64,000 nucleotides of DNA, taken from NCBI GenBank assembly GCA_963660615.1, contig CAVKYE010000003.1, positions 42,464 to 106,463 on the forward strand, read 5' to 3'. Origin of the DNA: Coprosoma sp963660615 (lineage in GTDB: Bacteria > Bacillota_I > Bacilli_A > RF39 > UBA660). Below the pieces are notes generated by a model. That model was not told the origin of the DNA. It was given only the letters and a program-made list of their open reading frames with translations, and made no database searches. The position numbers were made by a program, and so were the translations under genes. This document shows, in pieces, positions 43,637 to 52,471 of the stretch. Every line of letters begins with the position of its first letter. Position 1 is the stretch's first letter.

Positions 43637-44618
43637 AGTATTTAATTCTGTTATTATTATTTTTGTTACTCTAATAGTTCTTATTTTTGCTTTAAAAGAT
43701 GATTTTTATGAAAAAATGGGATATATGTTTTCTTTTAAGGTTTCTTATCTTGTACTTGCTGTTTCTTCTCTTTTTCTTTATTGGCTTTTGAAATCTTTGG
43801 TAATTTATTATTGTGTTAGGAAGTTTGATTCTAATTATTCTTTTTCTAAGTCTTTTAAGCTTATGCTTGATACTCAGTTTTTTAATGGAATTACACCTTT
43901 TTCAATTGGTGGTCAGCCTTATCAGGTGTATAGGTTGAAAAAACAGGGGATTTCTTTGGAAAAGGGTACTAATATTGTTATTCAAGATTTTGTTGTTTAT
44001 CAAATTTCTTTGATTTTGCTTGGCACTATTGCTATTTTTGCTAATTATTATTTTGGTATATTTCCGTCTAATGATTTTCTTAAGAAATTGGTTATTTTAG
44101 GTTATCTTGTAAACGTTGCGGTTATTATTGGTCTGTTTGTTTTGGCTTTTAATAGAAAGGGTAATAAATTTTTACTTGATTTTGCGATTAAGATTGGGGC
44201 TAAGTTAAGGATTATTAAGGATAAGGAAAAGTTTTTAATGAAGACTGAAAGTGTTATTGATGATTTTCACAGGTCTGCAATTATTCTTATGAAAAGTAAG
44301 GGCCATTTTATTAAAATTATTTTTATTAATTTTATGGCTTTGGTATTTTTGTATTTGATTCCATATTTTTTGATACTTGGACTTTCGGAGTATGTTAATC
44401 CGTTTGTTGTTATTGTTACGTCGGCTTATGTTATGCTTATTGGTTCTTTTGTACCAATACCTGGTGGGACTGGCGGACTTGAGTATGGTTTTGTTATGTT
44501 TTTTGGGGTTTTTATTGTTTCGGCTAAATTATCAATAATTATGCTTACTTGGAGGCTTATTACTTATTATTTTGGCCTTGTTGTTGGTGCTATATCCCTA
44601 AGTAAAGGAGAAGATTAA
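43623..44618 (+). CDS. Flippase-like integral membrane protein (LPG synthase TM-region family)
   Basis: 331 residues, about eight membrane spans, of the UPF0104/lysylphosphatidylglycerol-synthetase-TM family. It carries FNGITPFSIGGQPYQVYRLKKQGIS and PIPGGTGGLEYGF. Such proteins are thought to move or modify lipid-linked substrates. It overlaps pgk by 14 bp and is followed after 2 nt by a lipid glycosyltransferase, so the pair may make and flip a glycolipid. Confidence 0.85.
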   Translation: MIKNKVFNSVIIIFVTLIVLIFALKDDFYEKMGYMFSFKVSYLVLAVSSLFLYWLLKSLVIYYCVRKFDSNYSFSKSFKLMLDTQFFNGITPFSIGGQPYQVYRLKKQGISLEKGTNIVIQDFVVYQISLILLGTIAIFANYYFGIFPSNDFLKKLVILGYLVNVAVIIGLFVLAFNRKGNKFLLDFAIKIGAKLRIIKDKEKFLMKTESVIDDFHRSAIILMKSKGHFIKIIFINFMALVFLYLIPYFLILGLSEYVNPFVVIVTSAYVMLIGSFVPIPGGTGGLEYGFVMFFGVFIVSAKLSIIMLTWRLITYYFGLVVGAISLSKGED

Positions 44619-44620
44619 AA

Positions 44621-45853
44621 ATGCGAATAGGTATATTTTCGGAGACGTATACTCCTTATATTAGTGGTCTTGTTACTAGTGAGCTTATGCTTAAGAATGC
44701 TCTTGAGAAAAATGGCCATGAGGTGTATGTTGTGACGGCTAATTTGTCATCTTTTAAGTATGAGTATGATTCTTTAGAGAAGGTTCTTAAGATTCCTGGT
44801 ATTCCAACTGGGATTTATGATTCTAGGCTTACGAGTATTTATCCTATTAAGGCTATTAATATGATTAAGAGTTGGGATTTGGATGTTATTCATTCACAAA
44901 CGGAGTTTGCGATTGGAACTTTTGCGAGGCTTTTTGCGAAACAATATAATATTCCTATTGTGCATACTTATCATACGATGTATGAGGATTATATTTATTA
45001 TATTACTAAGGGCCATTTTGATAAGTCTAGTAAGAAGTTGCTTGAGTATTTGACTAAGTTTTATTGTGATAAGACGATAACTGAGCTTATTGTACCTACT
45101 AAGAAGGCTTATGATCTTTTTAAGAAGAAATATAATGTTGAGAGAAATATTCATATTATTCCAACGGGTATTGAGGTTGAAAGGTTTTATAGAGAAAAGA
45201 TTTCTTTGAAGGATATTTCTTTGCTTAGGCAAAGATATAATTTGTCTAAGAAAGATTTTGTGGCTATTTTTGTTGGTAGGATTGCAGAGGAGAAGAATAT
45301 TCCTTTTTTGATAAGGGTTGTTAAGATGCTTAAGGATGATTATCCTAATTTTAAGTTGGTTATAATTGGCGATGGCCCTGATAAGGATGAGTATATGAAG
45401 TTTACTTGTGATATGGGGTGCGATAATAATATTATTTTTACTGGTAAGGTATCTTGGGATGATGTTCCTTTGTATTATAGTTTGGGTAATGTTTTTATTT
45501 CGGCTTCACAAAGTGAGACTCAGGGACTTACTATTGTTGAGGCGATGGCATCTTCGCTTCCTTCTTTGTGTATTGATGATGAGAGTTTTAGGAATACGGT
45601 TATTGATGGCCTTAATGGTTATTTGTTTAAGGATGAGGAAGAATGCTGTGATATTATTGTTAAGGTTATGAAAGATAAAAGGCTTTTATCTAGCCTTATG
45701 ACTGGGGCTAGAAATAGTGCGGATAAACATTCTTCTAAGTATTTTGCTTTGGCTGTTATGGATGTTTATTTGATGGCTATAAATAATCAGAATAAGAAGT
45801 TAGAAAGTCATTTTTTTGATTTTATGAAGAAGGTGTTTCCATGGAAAAATTAA
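44621..45853 (+). CDS. GT4 glycosyltransferase, probable diacylglycerol glucosyltransferase
   Basis: 410 residues, GT-B fold. N-terminal GIFSETYTPYISGLVTSELML, middle HTYHTMYEDYIYYITKG (typical of Firmicute 1,2-diacylglycerol 3-glucosyltransferases), C-terminal VGRIAEEKNIPFLI and the E-x7-E site SASQSETQGLTIVEAMA. The likely product is a membrane glycolipid, possibly the lipid anchor for cell-envelope polymers. It overlaps tpiA by 13 bp. Confidence 0.88.
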   Translation: MRIGIFSETYTPYISGLVTSELMLKNALEKNGHEVYVVTANLSSFKYEYDSLEKVLKIPGIPTGIYDSRLTSIYPIKAINMIKSWDLDVIHSQTEFAIGTFARLFAKQYNIPIVHTYHTMYEDYIYYITKGHFDKSSKKLLEYLTKFYCDKTITELIVPTKKAYDLFKKKYNVERNIHIIPTGIEVERFYREKISLKDISLLRQRYNLSKKDFVAIFVGRIAEEKNIPFLIRVVKMLKDDYPNFKLVIIGDGPDKDEYMKFTCDMGCDNNIIFTGKVSWDDVPLYYSLGNVFISASQSETQGLTIVEAMASSLPSLCIDDESFRNTVIDGLNGYLFKDEEECCDIIVKVMKDKRLLSSLMTGARNSADKHSSKYFALAVMDVYLMAINNQNKKLESHFFDFMKKVFPWKN

Positions 45854-46515
45854 TTGTAGCTAATCATAAGATGAATATGAGTTTTGATGAAGTTAAGGAG
45901 TATGTTTCTCGTATTTACGATATTTCTGGTTTGGTTGTTTGTCCTTCTTCTTTGTATGTTTCTTATTTTATTTCAAATGGTATTACGACTGGTGTTCAAA
46001 ATATTTATGATGAGGAGTCTGGGGCTTATACTGGTGAGATTTCGGCTTTGCAGGCTAGGTCTTTAGGGGCTTTATATGTTATTGTTGGTCATAGTGAAAG
46101 AAGAAGAATTTTTGGTGAGAATGATTATGTTATTAATAAGAAGATAAAGCTTGCTTTAAAAAATGGTCTTATTCCTATTTTGTGTGTTGGTGAGGATAAT
46201 TTGGACGATTATAAGGCTTGCCTTAAGAAGCAACTTGAAGATGGACTTGATGGTGTTTCTTCGTCTTCGGTGATTATTGCTTATGAGCCTGTTTGTTTTA
46301 TTGGAACTGGTAAGGCTTTGGATAGAAATATTATTAAGGATAGGGTTGATTATATAAGAAGTCTGAAACCTGGATTTAAGATATTTTATGGTGGTAGTGT
46401 GAATGAGAAAAATATTGATATGATTAATGATATTGAAGGGGTTTCTGGTTATCTTGTTGGGTCTGCTTCTACGGATGTGGATAATTTATTAAAAATTAGA
46501 GAAGTTGTTAGGTAG
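45841..46515 (+). CDS. tpiA: Triosephosphate isomerase, short divergent form
   Basis: Interconverts dihydroxyacetone phosphate and glyceraldehyde 3-phosphate. The catalytic residues are kept: Asn8 and Lys10 (ANHKMN), His84 (VGHSERR) and Glu149 (AYEPVCFIGTG). Several usually invariant positions differ: the start normally has GNWKMN, and loop 6 normally has PVWAIGTG but here is PVCFIGTG. 224 residues against about 250 usual. Despite this, the phosphate-binding GGSVN and LVGSAS ends remain, so it is probably active. It overlaps the glycosyltransferase gene. Confidence 0.92.
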   Translation: MEKLIVANHKMNMSFDEVKEYVSRIYDISGLVVCPSSLYVSYFISNGITTGVQNIYDEESGAYTGEISALQARSLGALYVIVGHSERRRIFGENDYVINKKIKLALKNGLIPILCVGEDNLDDYKACLKKQLEDGLDGVSSSSVIIAYEPVCFIGTGKALDRNIIKDRVDYIRSLKPGFKIFYGGSVNEKNIDMINDIEGVSGYLVGSASTDVDNLLKIREVVR

Positions 46516-46525
46516 CTTCTCTTTT
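46498..46525 (+). terminator. tpiA terminator
   Basis: AGAGAAG/CTTCTCT stem across the stop codon, then TTTT. Confidence 0.6.
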
Positions 46526-46528
46526 GTT

Positions 46529-46535
46529 TTCGACA
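46529..46535 (-). promoter_or_regulatory. Spo0A box upstream of spo0A
   Basis: The minus strand reads TGTCGAA, the consensus 0A box, 75 nt before the spo0A start. In Bacillus, Spo0A binds such boxes at its own promoter. TATAAT at about 46579-46584 would be the -10. Confidence 0.5.
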
Positions 46536-46610
46536 AAAGTAGCTATTATTTACTCTAGTAAAATGTGTAAATGTTTTGTATAATTTTAATTGTAAAGGAG
46601 ATATAGAAAT

Positions 46611-47375
46611 ATGGAAAAAATAAATGTTTTAATGATAGATGATAATGTTAATTTAATTGAGATGGTAAGGGAGTATTTTAAGAAGGTTTCGGATATTGAT
46701 ATTTGTTTTGAGGCTCATAATGGTAAGGAAGGTATTGAGGTTTTGGAAAGTAATCTTGATAGTGTTGATTTGGTTGTTCTTGATTTGATTATGCCAGGTC
46801 AGGATGGTATTTATGTACTTCGGAAGATGAAGGAAAAGTCAATTAGTAAAAATGTTATTGTGGCTACTAGTTATAATGCGGCTGAGGTTATTCGTGAGGT
46901 TTCTGAGTATGGGGTTAATTATTATATTTTAAAGCCTTTTGATTTGGATGCTTTGAAGCAAAGGATATATGATGTTACTTCTAAGAAACAGGATGATAAG
47001 AATATTGATTTTTATAATAGTAATTTGCAGGTGTCTATAACTAAGATGCTTCATGAACTTGGTATTCCTTCGCATATTAAGGGATATCAATATATAAGGG
47101 AAGCTGTGGGTATTATTTTTGAAGATCCTAGTGTGATAGGTGGGATTACGAAGGAACTTTATCCATCTCTTGCTTCTAAGTTTGATACGACGGTTTCTAG
47201 GGTTGAGAGGGCTATTAGGCATGCGATTGAGGTTAGTTGGAATAGGGGGAATATTGATTTTATGGAGGAACTTTTTGGATATAGTGTGGATATTGATAAG
47301 GCAAAGCCGACTAATTCTGAGTTTGTGGTTACTATTGCGGATAAGTTGAGATTAGATTTTCATAAGGTTGGTTAA
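46611..47375 (+). CDS. spo0A: Sporulation master regulator Spo0A
   Basis: Response regulator that starts sporulation. Receiver domain: Asp10/Asp11, phosphoacceptor Asp58 (VVLDLIMPGQDG), Thr86 and Lys108. The C-terminal Spo0A DNA-binding domain from about residue 140 has LHELGIPSHIKGYQYIREAV and SRVERAIRHAIEVSW. 254 residues. It is the strongest single sign that the organism can sporulate. AAAGGAGAT precedes the ATG. Confidence 0.97.
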   Translation: MEKINVLMIDDNVNLIEMVREYFKKVSDIDICFEAHNGKEGIEVLESNLDSVDLVVLDLIMPGQDGIYVLRKMKEKSISKNVIVATSYNAAEVIREVSEYGVNYYILKPFDLDALKQRIYDVTSKKQDDKNIDFYNSNLQVSITKMLHELGIPSHIKGYQYIREAVGIIFEDPSVIGGITKELYPSLASKFDTTVSRVERAIRHAIEVSWNRGNIDFMEELFGYSVDIDKAKPTNSEFVVTIADKLRLDFHKVG

Positions 47376-47391
47376 TCTCTTTCTTTTTTTT
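47348..47391 (+). terminator. spo0A terminator
   Basis: GAGATTA/TAATCTC stem over the stop codon, then a long T-rich tract. Confidence 0.65.
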
Positions 47392-47423
47392 TCTTTGCGT
47401 GATACAATAGATGTGGTGATTTT

Positions 47424-47807
47424 ATGAATAAAAATGGATTTACTTTGATTGAACTTATTGGTTCGATTGTTATTTTGGCGCTTATTGCGTTGGTGGCTTT
47501 TCCTTCTATTGTTAGTGTTTTGAATAAGGAACAAGGTAATATTGATAGTGCGGTTCAGGATAGGATTATATCTGGTGTTTCTGAATATGTTTATGATAAT
47601 GCAGATGATTTTCCTAAGCAACTTGAGGGTAATTCTTCTATTCGTAGTAATGGTAATGTTTCTTATCAAACTCTTGTGGATAATGGTTATATTGATAAGA
47701 GTGTTGGGGATAAGAACTGTGAGGTTAAGAATGATTATGTGAAGGTTTCTAGTGATACTAAGAGATATTATTTTGATTATGTAGAGGTTTCTGATAGTGA
47801 TTGTTAG
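47424..47807 (+). CDS. Prepilin-like protein
   Basis: 127 residues. Leader MNKN then GFTLIELIGSIVILALIALVAFPS (cited in part): prepilin cleavage site with Glu5. The mature domain is acidic, with two Cys (NCEVKN and the terminal DSDC) that could form a disulfide. TGGTGAT precedes the ATG, and TGATACAAT lies just upstream. A second pseudopilin gene, alone between spo0A and dusB. Confidence 0.88.
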   Translation: MNKNGFTLIELIGSIVILALIALVAFPSIVSVLNKEQGNIDSAVQDRIISGVSEYVYDNADDFPKQLEGNSSIRSNGNVSYQTLVDNGYIDKSVGDKNCEVKNDYVKVSSDTKRYYFDYVEVSDSDC

Positions 47808-47818
47808 GGTGAGGCTTT

Positions 47819-48799
47819 ATGTGGAAAATTGGAGATGTTGATATTAAAAGTAGGGTTCTTTTAGCGCCGATGGCGGGGGTTTCTAATCCTGCTTATATGA
47901 AGATTTGTGAAGAGATGGGTTTAGGATATGCTGTTAGTGAGCTTATTAGTGCGGAGGCTATTGTTCGCGGTAATAAGAAGACTTTTGATATGCTTAATGG
48001 TATTGATGATTTATCTATTCCGGTTGCAATTCAGCTTTTTGGTTCTAATGCTTCGGTGCTTGCTAGAGCGGCTTCTATTTTGGTTTGTGATTATGGTGTT
48101 AAGATGATTGATATTAATATGGGTTGTCCTGTTCCAAAGGTGGCTTTGAGGGCTAATTCTGGTAGTGCTTTGCTTAAGGATCCTTCGCTTGCTTATGAGG
48201 TTGTAAAGGCTGTTTGTGATAGTGTTTCTGTTCCTGTTACGGTTAAGATTAGGAGTGGCTGGGATTTGAATTCTATTAATGCGCCTTTGATTGCTAGGGT
48301 TTGTGAGAAGGCTGGGGCTTCGGCGATTGCGGTTCATGGACGTACTAGGTCTCAGGGTTATAGTGGTAAGGCTGATTGGAGTATTATTAAGAAGGTTAAG
48401 GATGCGGTTAATATTCCGGTGATTGGTAATGGTGATATTAAGAGTCCAAATGATGCTAAGAGGTGTATGGATGAAACTTCTTGTGATGCTGTTATGATTG
48501 GAAGGGCGGCTTTGGGTAATCCTTGGATTATAAGAGATTCGGTTATGTATTTGGAAAGTGGCACTTTTCCTTCTGCTCCTACGGCTTTTGATAAGGTTGG
48601 TATGGCTAAGAAGCATCTTTCTTATTTGCTTAGGTATAAACCTGAGAGGGTAGCGGTATGTGAGATGAGGATGCATGTTAGTTATTATCTTAAGGGTCTT
48701 TTTAAGACTGGTGAGGTTAAAAATGAGTTATATAAGACTACTAGGGCTGATGATTTTAATCGGATTTTGGATGATTATTTGAAGGAAATTACTAAGTAG
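47819..48799 (+). CDS. dusB: tRNA-dihydrouridine synthase
   Basis: FMN-dependent reduction of uridines in tRNA. LAPMAGVSNPAYM, DINMGCPVPKV (catalytic Cys), KIRSGW, HGRTRSQGYSGKADW and GNGDI are typical of the DusB/Dus family. 326 residues. It starts 11 nt after the pilin-like gene; GGGTGAGG before it is the ribosome site. Confidence 0.95.
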   Translation: MWKIGDVDIKSRVLLAPMAGVSNPAYMKICEEMGLGYAVSELISAEAIVRGNKKTFDMLNGIDDLSIPVAIQLFGSNASVLARAASILVCDYGVKMIDINMGCPVPKVALRANSGSALLKDPSLAYEVVKAVCDSVSVPVTVKIRSGWDLNSINAPLIARVCEKAGASAIAVHGRTRSQGYSGKADWSIIKKVKDAVNIPVIGNGDIKSPNDAKRCMDETSCDAVMIGRAALGNPWIIRDSVMYLESGTFPSAPTAFDKVGMAKKHLSYLLRYKPERVAVCEMRMHVSYYLKGLFKTGEVKNELYKTTRADDFNRILDDYLKEITK

Positions 48800-48852
48800 T
48801 ATGAAGCTTTAGGGTGTTTCTAAAGTTTTTTTGCTATATTTTTTTAAATTCG

Positions 48853-48861
48853 TGTTATAAT
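48853..48861 (+). promoter_or_regulatory. Extended -10 of the RDD gene
   Basis: TGTTATAAT, 24 nt before the start codon. Confidence 0.55.
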
Positions 48862-48885
48862 TAATAGGAAAGTAAGGGAATTTAT

Positions 48886-49455
48886 ATGAGAGCAAGTTTA
48901 GGGGATAGAGTGCGTGCTTATTTGATTGATATGATAATTCTTTTGGTTTTGCTTGGCGCTATTAATGTTTTGTATGGTCCTGATACGAAAGATATTTATG
49001 GTGATATGAATGCTAATGCACTTAAATATTTTAATGGGGATATTTCTTTTATGACTTATTTTAAGGATAATAGTGTTTTGTATAAGGAGATGGATATTAA
49101 TAATCTTTTTCTTAATATTATTAATGTTATTTATATCTTTTTGTATTTTGTTATTTTTCCTTATTTTAATAAAGGAAAGACGGTTGGAATGATGATTCTT
49201 AGGTTATCTTTTAAGGGTGCTTGTTGTTTAAAGGGACTTTTTTTAAGGTGTCTTGTTATAAATGGACTTTTATATTTAATTGTTGTTATTTTGGCTTCTG
49301 TTTTTGTTCCTGGTGATTTGTATTTTGTATTTGTTTCTGTTTTGGGGTTTGTTCAGGTTGTTTTGGTTTTGGTGAGTATTTTTATGATATTATTTCGAGA
49401 TGATAGAAGGGGACTTCATGATTTGATTTCTTCTATTTGGGTAGCAAAGGAGTAG
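48886..49455 (+). CDS. RDD family membrane protein
   Basis: 189 residues, four to five spans. The opening RASLGDRVRAYLIDM carries the Arg-Asp-type motif, and the middle has NKGKTVGMMILRLSF plus the final DDRRGLHDLISSIWVAKE. RDD proteins are membrane proteins of mixed or unknown function, some linked to ion exchange. It probably leads the following phosphatase, acetate kinase and nrnA genes. Confidence 0.85.
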   Translation: MRASLGDRVRAYLIDMIILLVLLGAINVLYGPDTKDIYGDMNANALKYFNGDISFMTYFKDNSVLYKEMDINNLFLNIINVIYIFLYFVIFPYFNKGKTVGMMILRLSFKGACCLKGLFLRCLVINGLLYLIVVILASVFVPGDLYFVFVSVLGFVQVVLVLVSIFMILFRDDRRGLHDLISSIWVAKE

Positions 49456-49459
49456 GTTT

Positions 49460-49987
49460 ATGAGACTATATGTTGTTAGGCATGGAGAGACTGTTAATAA
49501 TACTTTAAGGAAGGTAAGTGGGAGAAGTGAAACTAGTCTTACTGAACGTGGGATTAAGCAGGCTCAGGAGTTGGGTGATAAGCTTTTTTGTGTGCATTTT
49601 GATTTTGCTTTTTCTTCTCCTTTGAGTAGGGCTTATGAGACGGCACGGGAGATAACTGATTTGCCTATTGTTGTTAAGAATATTTTTATTGAAAGGAATT
49701 ATGGAAAAAATGAGGGAAAGCTTATTTGTGATACTAATCCTAAGGAACTTTGGGATTATAATTTGAATTTTTCGGGTTATGGTGTTGAGTGTGTTTTGGA
49801 TGTGCTTGCTAGGGCACGGAAGATAGTTGATGATTTTTCTTTTGTTTTTCCTTCTTCTACAATTCTTTTGGTTACACATAGTGGCTTGGCGCGAGCAATT
49901 TATTATGTGGTTAATGGTATTCCTGATGATGGTGATTTGCTTAAGGGTGATTTTCCTAATTGTGGATATCAGGTTTATGATTTATAG
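49460..49987 (+). CDS. Histidine phosphatase family protein
   Basis: 175 residues of the phosphoglycerate-mutase-like superfamily. Catalytic RHGE (VVRHGETVNN), SGRSETSLTERG, FSSPLSRAYETA and the second His in LVTHSGLARA. The substrate could be a phosphosugar or 3-phosphoglycerate; it cannot be told from sequence. GGAG precedes the ATG. Confidence 0.9.
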   Translation: MRLYVVRHGETVNNTLRKVSGRSETSLTERGIKQAQELGDKLFCVHFDFAFSSPLSRAYETAREITDLPIVVKNIFIERNYGKNEGKLICDTNPKELWDYNLNFSGYGVECVLDVLARARKIVDDFSFVFPSSTILLVTHSGLARAIYYVVNGIPDDGDLLKGDFPNCGYQVYDL

Positions 49988-50001
49988 GAGGTTGATGTTT
50001 T

Positions 50002-51186
50002 ATGAAAATATTGGCGGTAAATGCGGGGAGTTCTTCGCTTAAGTTTAAGCTTTATGAGATGCCACAAGAGGATGTACTTATTTATGGTTATATTGAGAAG
50101 ATTGGTGAGGATTCTTGTTGGAAGATTATTAAAGATGGTGAGGTTTTTAATTATTCTGGAAGGTTAGAGGATCATTTATCTGCGGTTAAGGTTTTGATTT
50201 CTTCTTTGTTTTCTTTTAAGGTTATTTCTTCTTTGGATGAAATTGGGGCTATTTGTCACAGGATTGTAAATGGGGCTGGTAAGTATCTGCCTACTTTACT
50301 TGATTCTGATGAGATTAAAAGACTTGAGGAAATTATGCCTCTTTCTAAGGCTCATATGGAAGGACAACTTTCTGGCATTAAGGCTTTTAAGGAGGAGGCA
50401 CATGATGTTTTGCAGTATGCGTTGTTTGATACGGCTTTTCATCATACAATTTTGGAAGAAAATTATATTTATCCGATTCCTTATGAGTGGTATTTAAAGT
50501 ATGGTATTAGGAAATTTGGTTTTCATGGTCTTAGTTGTCAGTATATTACTTCTTATATGGAAAAAATTTTGGGTAAGAAGCCTAATTTGATTATTTGTCA
50601 TATTGGCAATGGGGCTTCTATTACGGCGGTTTCTGATGGTGTTTCTATTAATAATACTATGGGTTTTACGGCTAATTGTGGTCTTGTTATGGGAAATAGA
50701 AGTGGGACTATTGATTATAGTTTTTTACCTTATTTGTCTAAGGTTTCTTCTCTTTCTTTGGATGAAATTGATGATATTTTGAATAAGGAAAGTGGTCTTG
50801 ATGGTATTTATAAAGGCGGGGCTGATAATAGAAATTTGGAAAAGGGTATTTTAGCTGGTGATCCTAAAGCGATACTTGCGAATAAGATTTATGTTAATAG
50901 TGTTTCTTCTAATATTGCGAAGTATTATTTGCAGCTTTCTTCAATTGATGCGATTGTTTTATGTGGTGGTGTTGGTGAAAATGCTATAGGGTTTAGGGCT
51001 TCTTTGATTAATCGGCTTAATAAGCTTGGAATATTTTTGGATGAGAGTGCGAATAAGCAGATTTCTAAGTTTGGGAAAACTAATAGTGGGGTTATTTCTT
51101 CTTCTGATTCTTTGATTAAGGTTTATGTTGTTCCTACTGATGAAGAGGTTGTTATGGCTTTGGAGACTTATAATTTACTTAAATAG
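50002..51186 (+). CDS. ackA: Acetate kinase
   Basis: Acetyl phosphate plus ADP to acetate plus ATP. 394 residues; LAVNAGSSSLKFKLYEM, CHRIVNGAGKY, FDTAFHHTI, RKFGFHGLS and GVGENAIGFR. It completes the pyruvate formate-lyase route to acetate. AGGAGGTTGA lies before the start. Confidence 0.97.
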   Translation: MKILAVNAGSSSLKFKLYEMPQEDVLIYGYIEKIGEDSCWKIIKDGEVFNYSGRLEDHLSAVKVLISSLFSFKVISSLDEIGAICHRIVNGAGKYLPTLLDSDEIKRLEEIMPLSKAHMEGQLSGIKAFKEEAHDVLQYALFDTAFHHTILEENYIYPIPYEWYLKYGIRKFGFHGLSCQYITSYMEKILGKKPNLIICHIGNGASITAVSDGVSINNTMGFTANCGLVMGNRSGTIDYSFLPYLSKVSSLSLDEIDDILNKESGLDGIYKGGADNRNLEKGILAGDPKAILANKIYVNSVSSNIAKYYLQLSSIDAIVLCGGVGENAIGFRASLINRLNKLGIFLDESANKQISKFGKTNSGVISSSDSLIKVYVVPTDEEVVMALETYNLLK

Positions 51187-51195
51187 AGGTGTTTT

Positions 51196-52155
51196 ATGAA
51201 TATATATAAGCAGATATACAAAAGGATAAAAAAGGCTAATACGATTGTTATTGCAAGGCATAGGGGTCCTGATCCTGATGCTTTGGGTAGTGCTATGGGT
51301 CTTAAGGATATTATTAAGAATACTTTTCCTTCTAAGGAGGTTTATGTTATTGGGGCTCCTACTAGTAGGTTTAGGTATTTTGGTGATGTTGATAGGCTTT
51401 TAGATGATTTGTCTGATTTTTTGCTTATTGTTACTGATACTCCTGATAGGAATCGGGTTGATGGGATTGATCCTGTTTTGGTTAAAAATTCTATAAAGAT
51501 TGATCATCATCCTTTTATTGAGAAGACTTGTGATTTGGAGTGGATTGATGATAAGGCTTCTTCGGCTTCTCAAATGATTGTTGAGCTTGTTTGTAATACT
51601 AGATTAAAGATTAATAAGGAGGCTGCTTTGAAGCTTTATGCTGGTATTGTTGCGGATACTAATAGGTTTATGTATGCTTATAGCACTCCTAAGACTTTTG
51701 AACTTATTTCATGGCTTATTTCAAAGTGTGATATTGATATTACTGAGGTATATGATAATCTTTATATGAGACCTTATAAGGAGATAAGGTTTCAAGGCTA
51801 TTTGTCTTTGAATTTTGATATTACGGATAATGGTCTTGGTTATATTGTTGTTGATGATGATGTTTTAAAGGAGTATGGTGTTGATGTGGCTACTCCTGGT
51901 AATATGGTTAATAATTTTAATTTTATTAAGGAGATGCTTGTTTGGATGACGGCTAGCTATGATAAGGATCAGAATGTTTATAGGATTTCTATTAGATCGA
52001 GGGGACCTATAATTAATGATGTGGCTGCTTTGTTTGGTGGTGGTGGTCATATATACGCTAGTGGCGTAAGGCTTTCTAATGTTTCTGATATTGAGAGGCT
52101 TATTAAGGCTTTGGATGAAAGGGTATGTGAGTATAAGAAAAAACTATCGTTATGA
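51196..52155 (+). CDS. nrnA: NanoRNase/pAp phosphatase
   Basis: DHH-DHHA1 family phosphodiesterase that clears 2-5 nt RNAs and dephosphorylates pAp. Motifs RHRGPDPDALGSAMGL, VTDTPDRNR, KIDHHPF and the C-terminal GGGGHIYASG. 319 residues. It starts 9 nt after ackA. Confidence 0.93.
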   Translation: MNIYKQIYKRIKKANTIVIARHRGPDPDALGSAMGLKDIIKNTFPSKEVYVIGAPTSRFRYFGDVDRLLDDLSDFLLIVTDTPDRNRVDGIDPVLVKNSIKIDHHPFIEKTCDLEWIDDKASSASQMIVELVCNTRLKINKEAALKLYAGIVADTNRFMYAYSTPKTFELISWLISKCDIDITEVYDNLYMRPYKEIRFQGYLSLNFDITDNGLGYIVVDDDVLKEYGVDVATPGNMVNNFNFIKEMLVWMTASYDKDQNVYRISIRSRGPIINDVAALFGGGGHIYASGVRLSNVSDIERLIKALDERVCEYKKKLSL

Positions 52156-52167
52156 TAGTTTTTTTTA
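52141..52167. terminator. Terminator between nrnA and the Tyr-rich gene
   Basis: An 8-bp stem (52141-52148 with 52154-52161) with T run on the + strand and A run on the other side, so it can serve both converging genes. Confidence 0.8.
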
Positions 52168-52392
52168 GTATGGTCTATATGGCCTATAAGGTGTGTATGG
52201 TGTGTAATAGTTTGGATAGTAGTAGGATGGATAGTAATAGTTTGGTCTATTGTTATAGCTTCCTGTAAAAAATGGTGCGACGAGGCCTCCTGTTATACCA
52301 CCTAGGACGAATGGACCTAGAAATCCTCCTCCTATGAATCTATCGTTTGAGCTGTTTTGATTATAGTATGGTTTAAAGTTATTGTAATTCAT
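52165..52392 (-). CDS. Small Tyr/Pro/Asn-rich protein, possible spore-surface protein
   Basis: 75 residues: an Asn/Tyr-rich start, a Gly-rich hydrophobic middle (GGGFLGPFVLGGITGGLVAPFF), then a tail of Tyr-Pro repeats (YYYPSYYYPNYYTPYTPYRPYRPY cited in part). AAAGGGG precedes the ATG on the minus strand. Tyr-rich low-complexity tails are common in spore coat proteins, and spore-envelope genes follow at 53353, but no family match is claimed. Confidence 0.65.
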   Translation of the reverse strand: MNYNNFKPYYNQNSSNDRFIGGGFLGPFVLGGITGGLVAPFFTGSYNNRPNYYYPSYYYPNYYTPYTPYRPYRPY

Positions 52393-52471
52393 ATGGTTAC
52401 CCCTTTCTAAAATATTATATGTATTTGTGCTTAGGGGGTGAGGATATGAATATGATTTATTAGGTGAGGTT

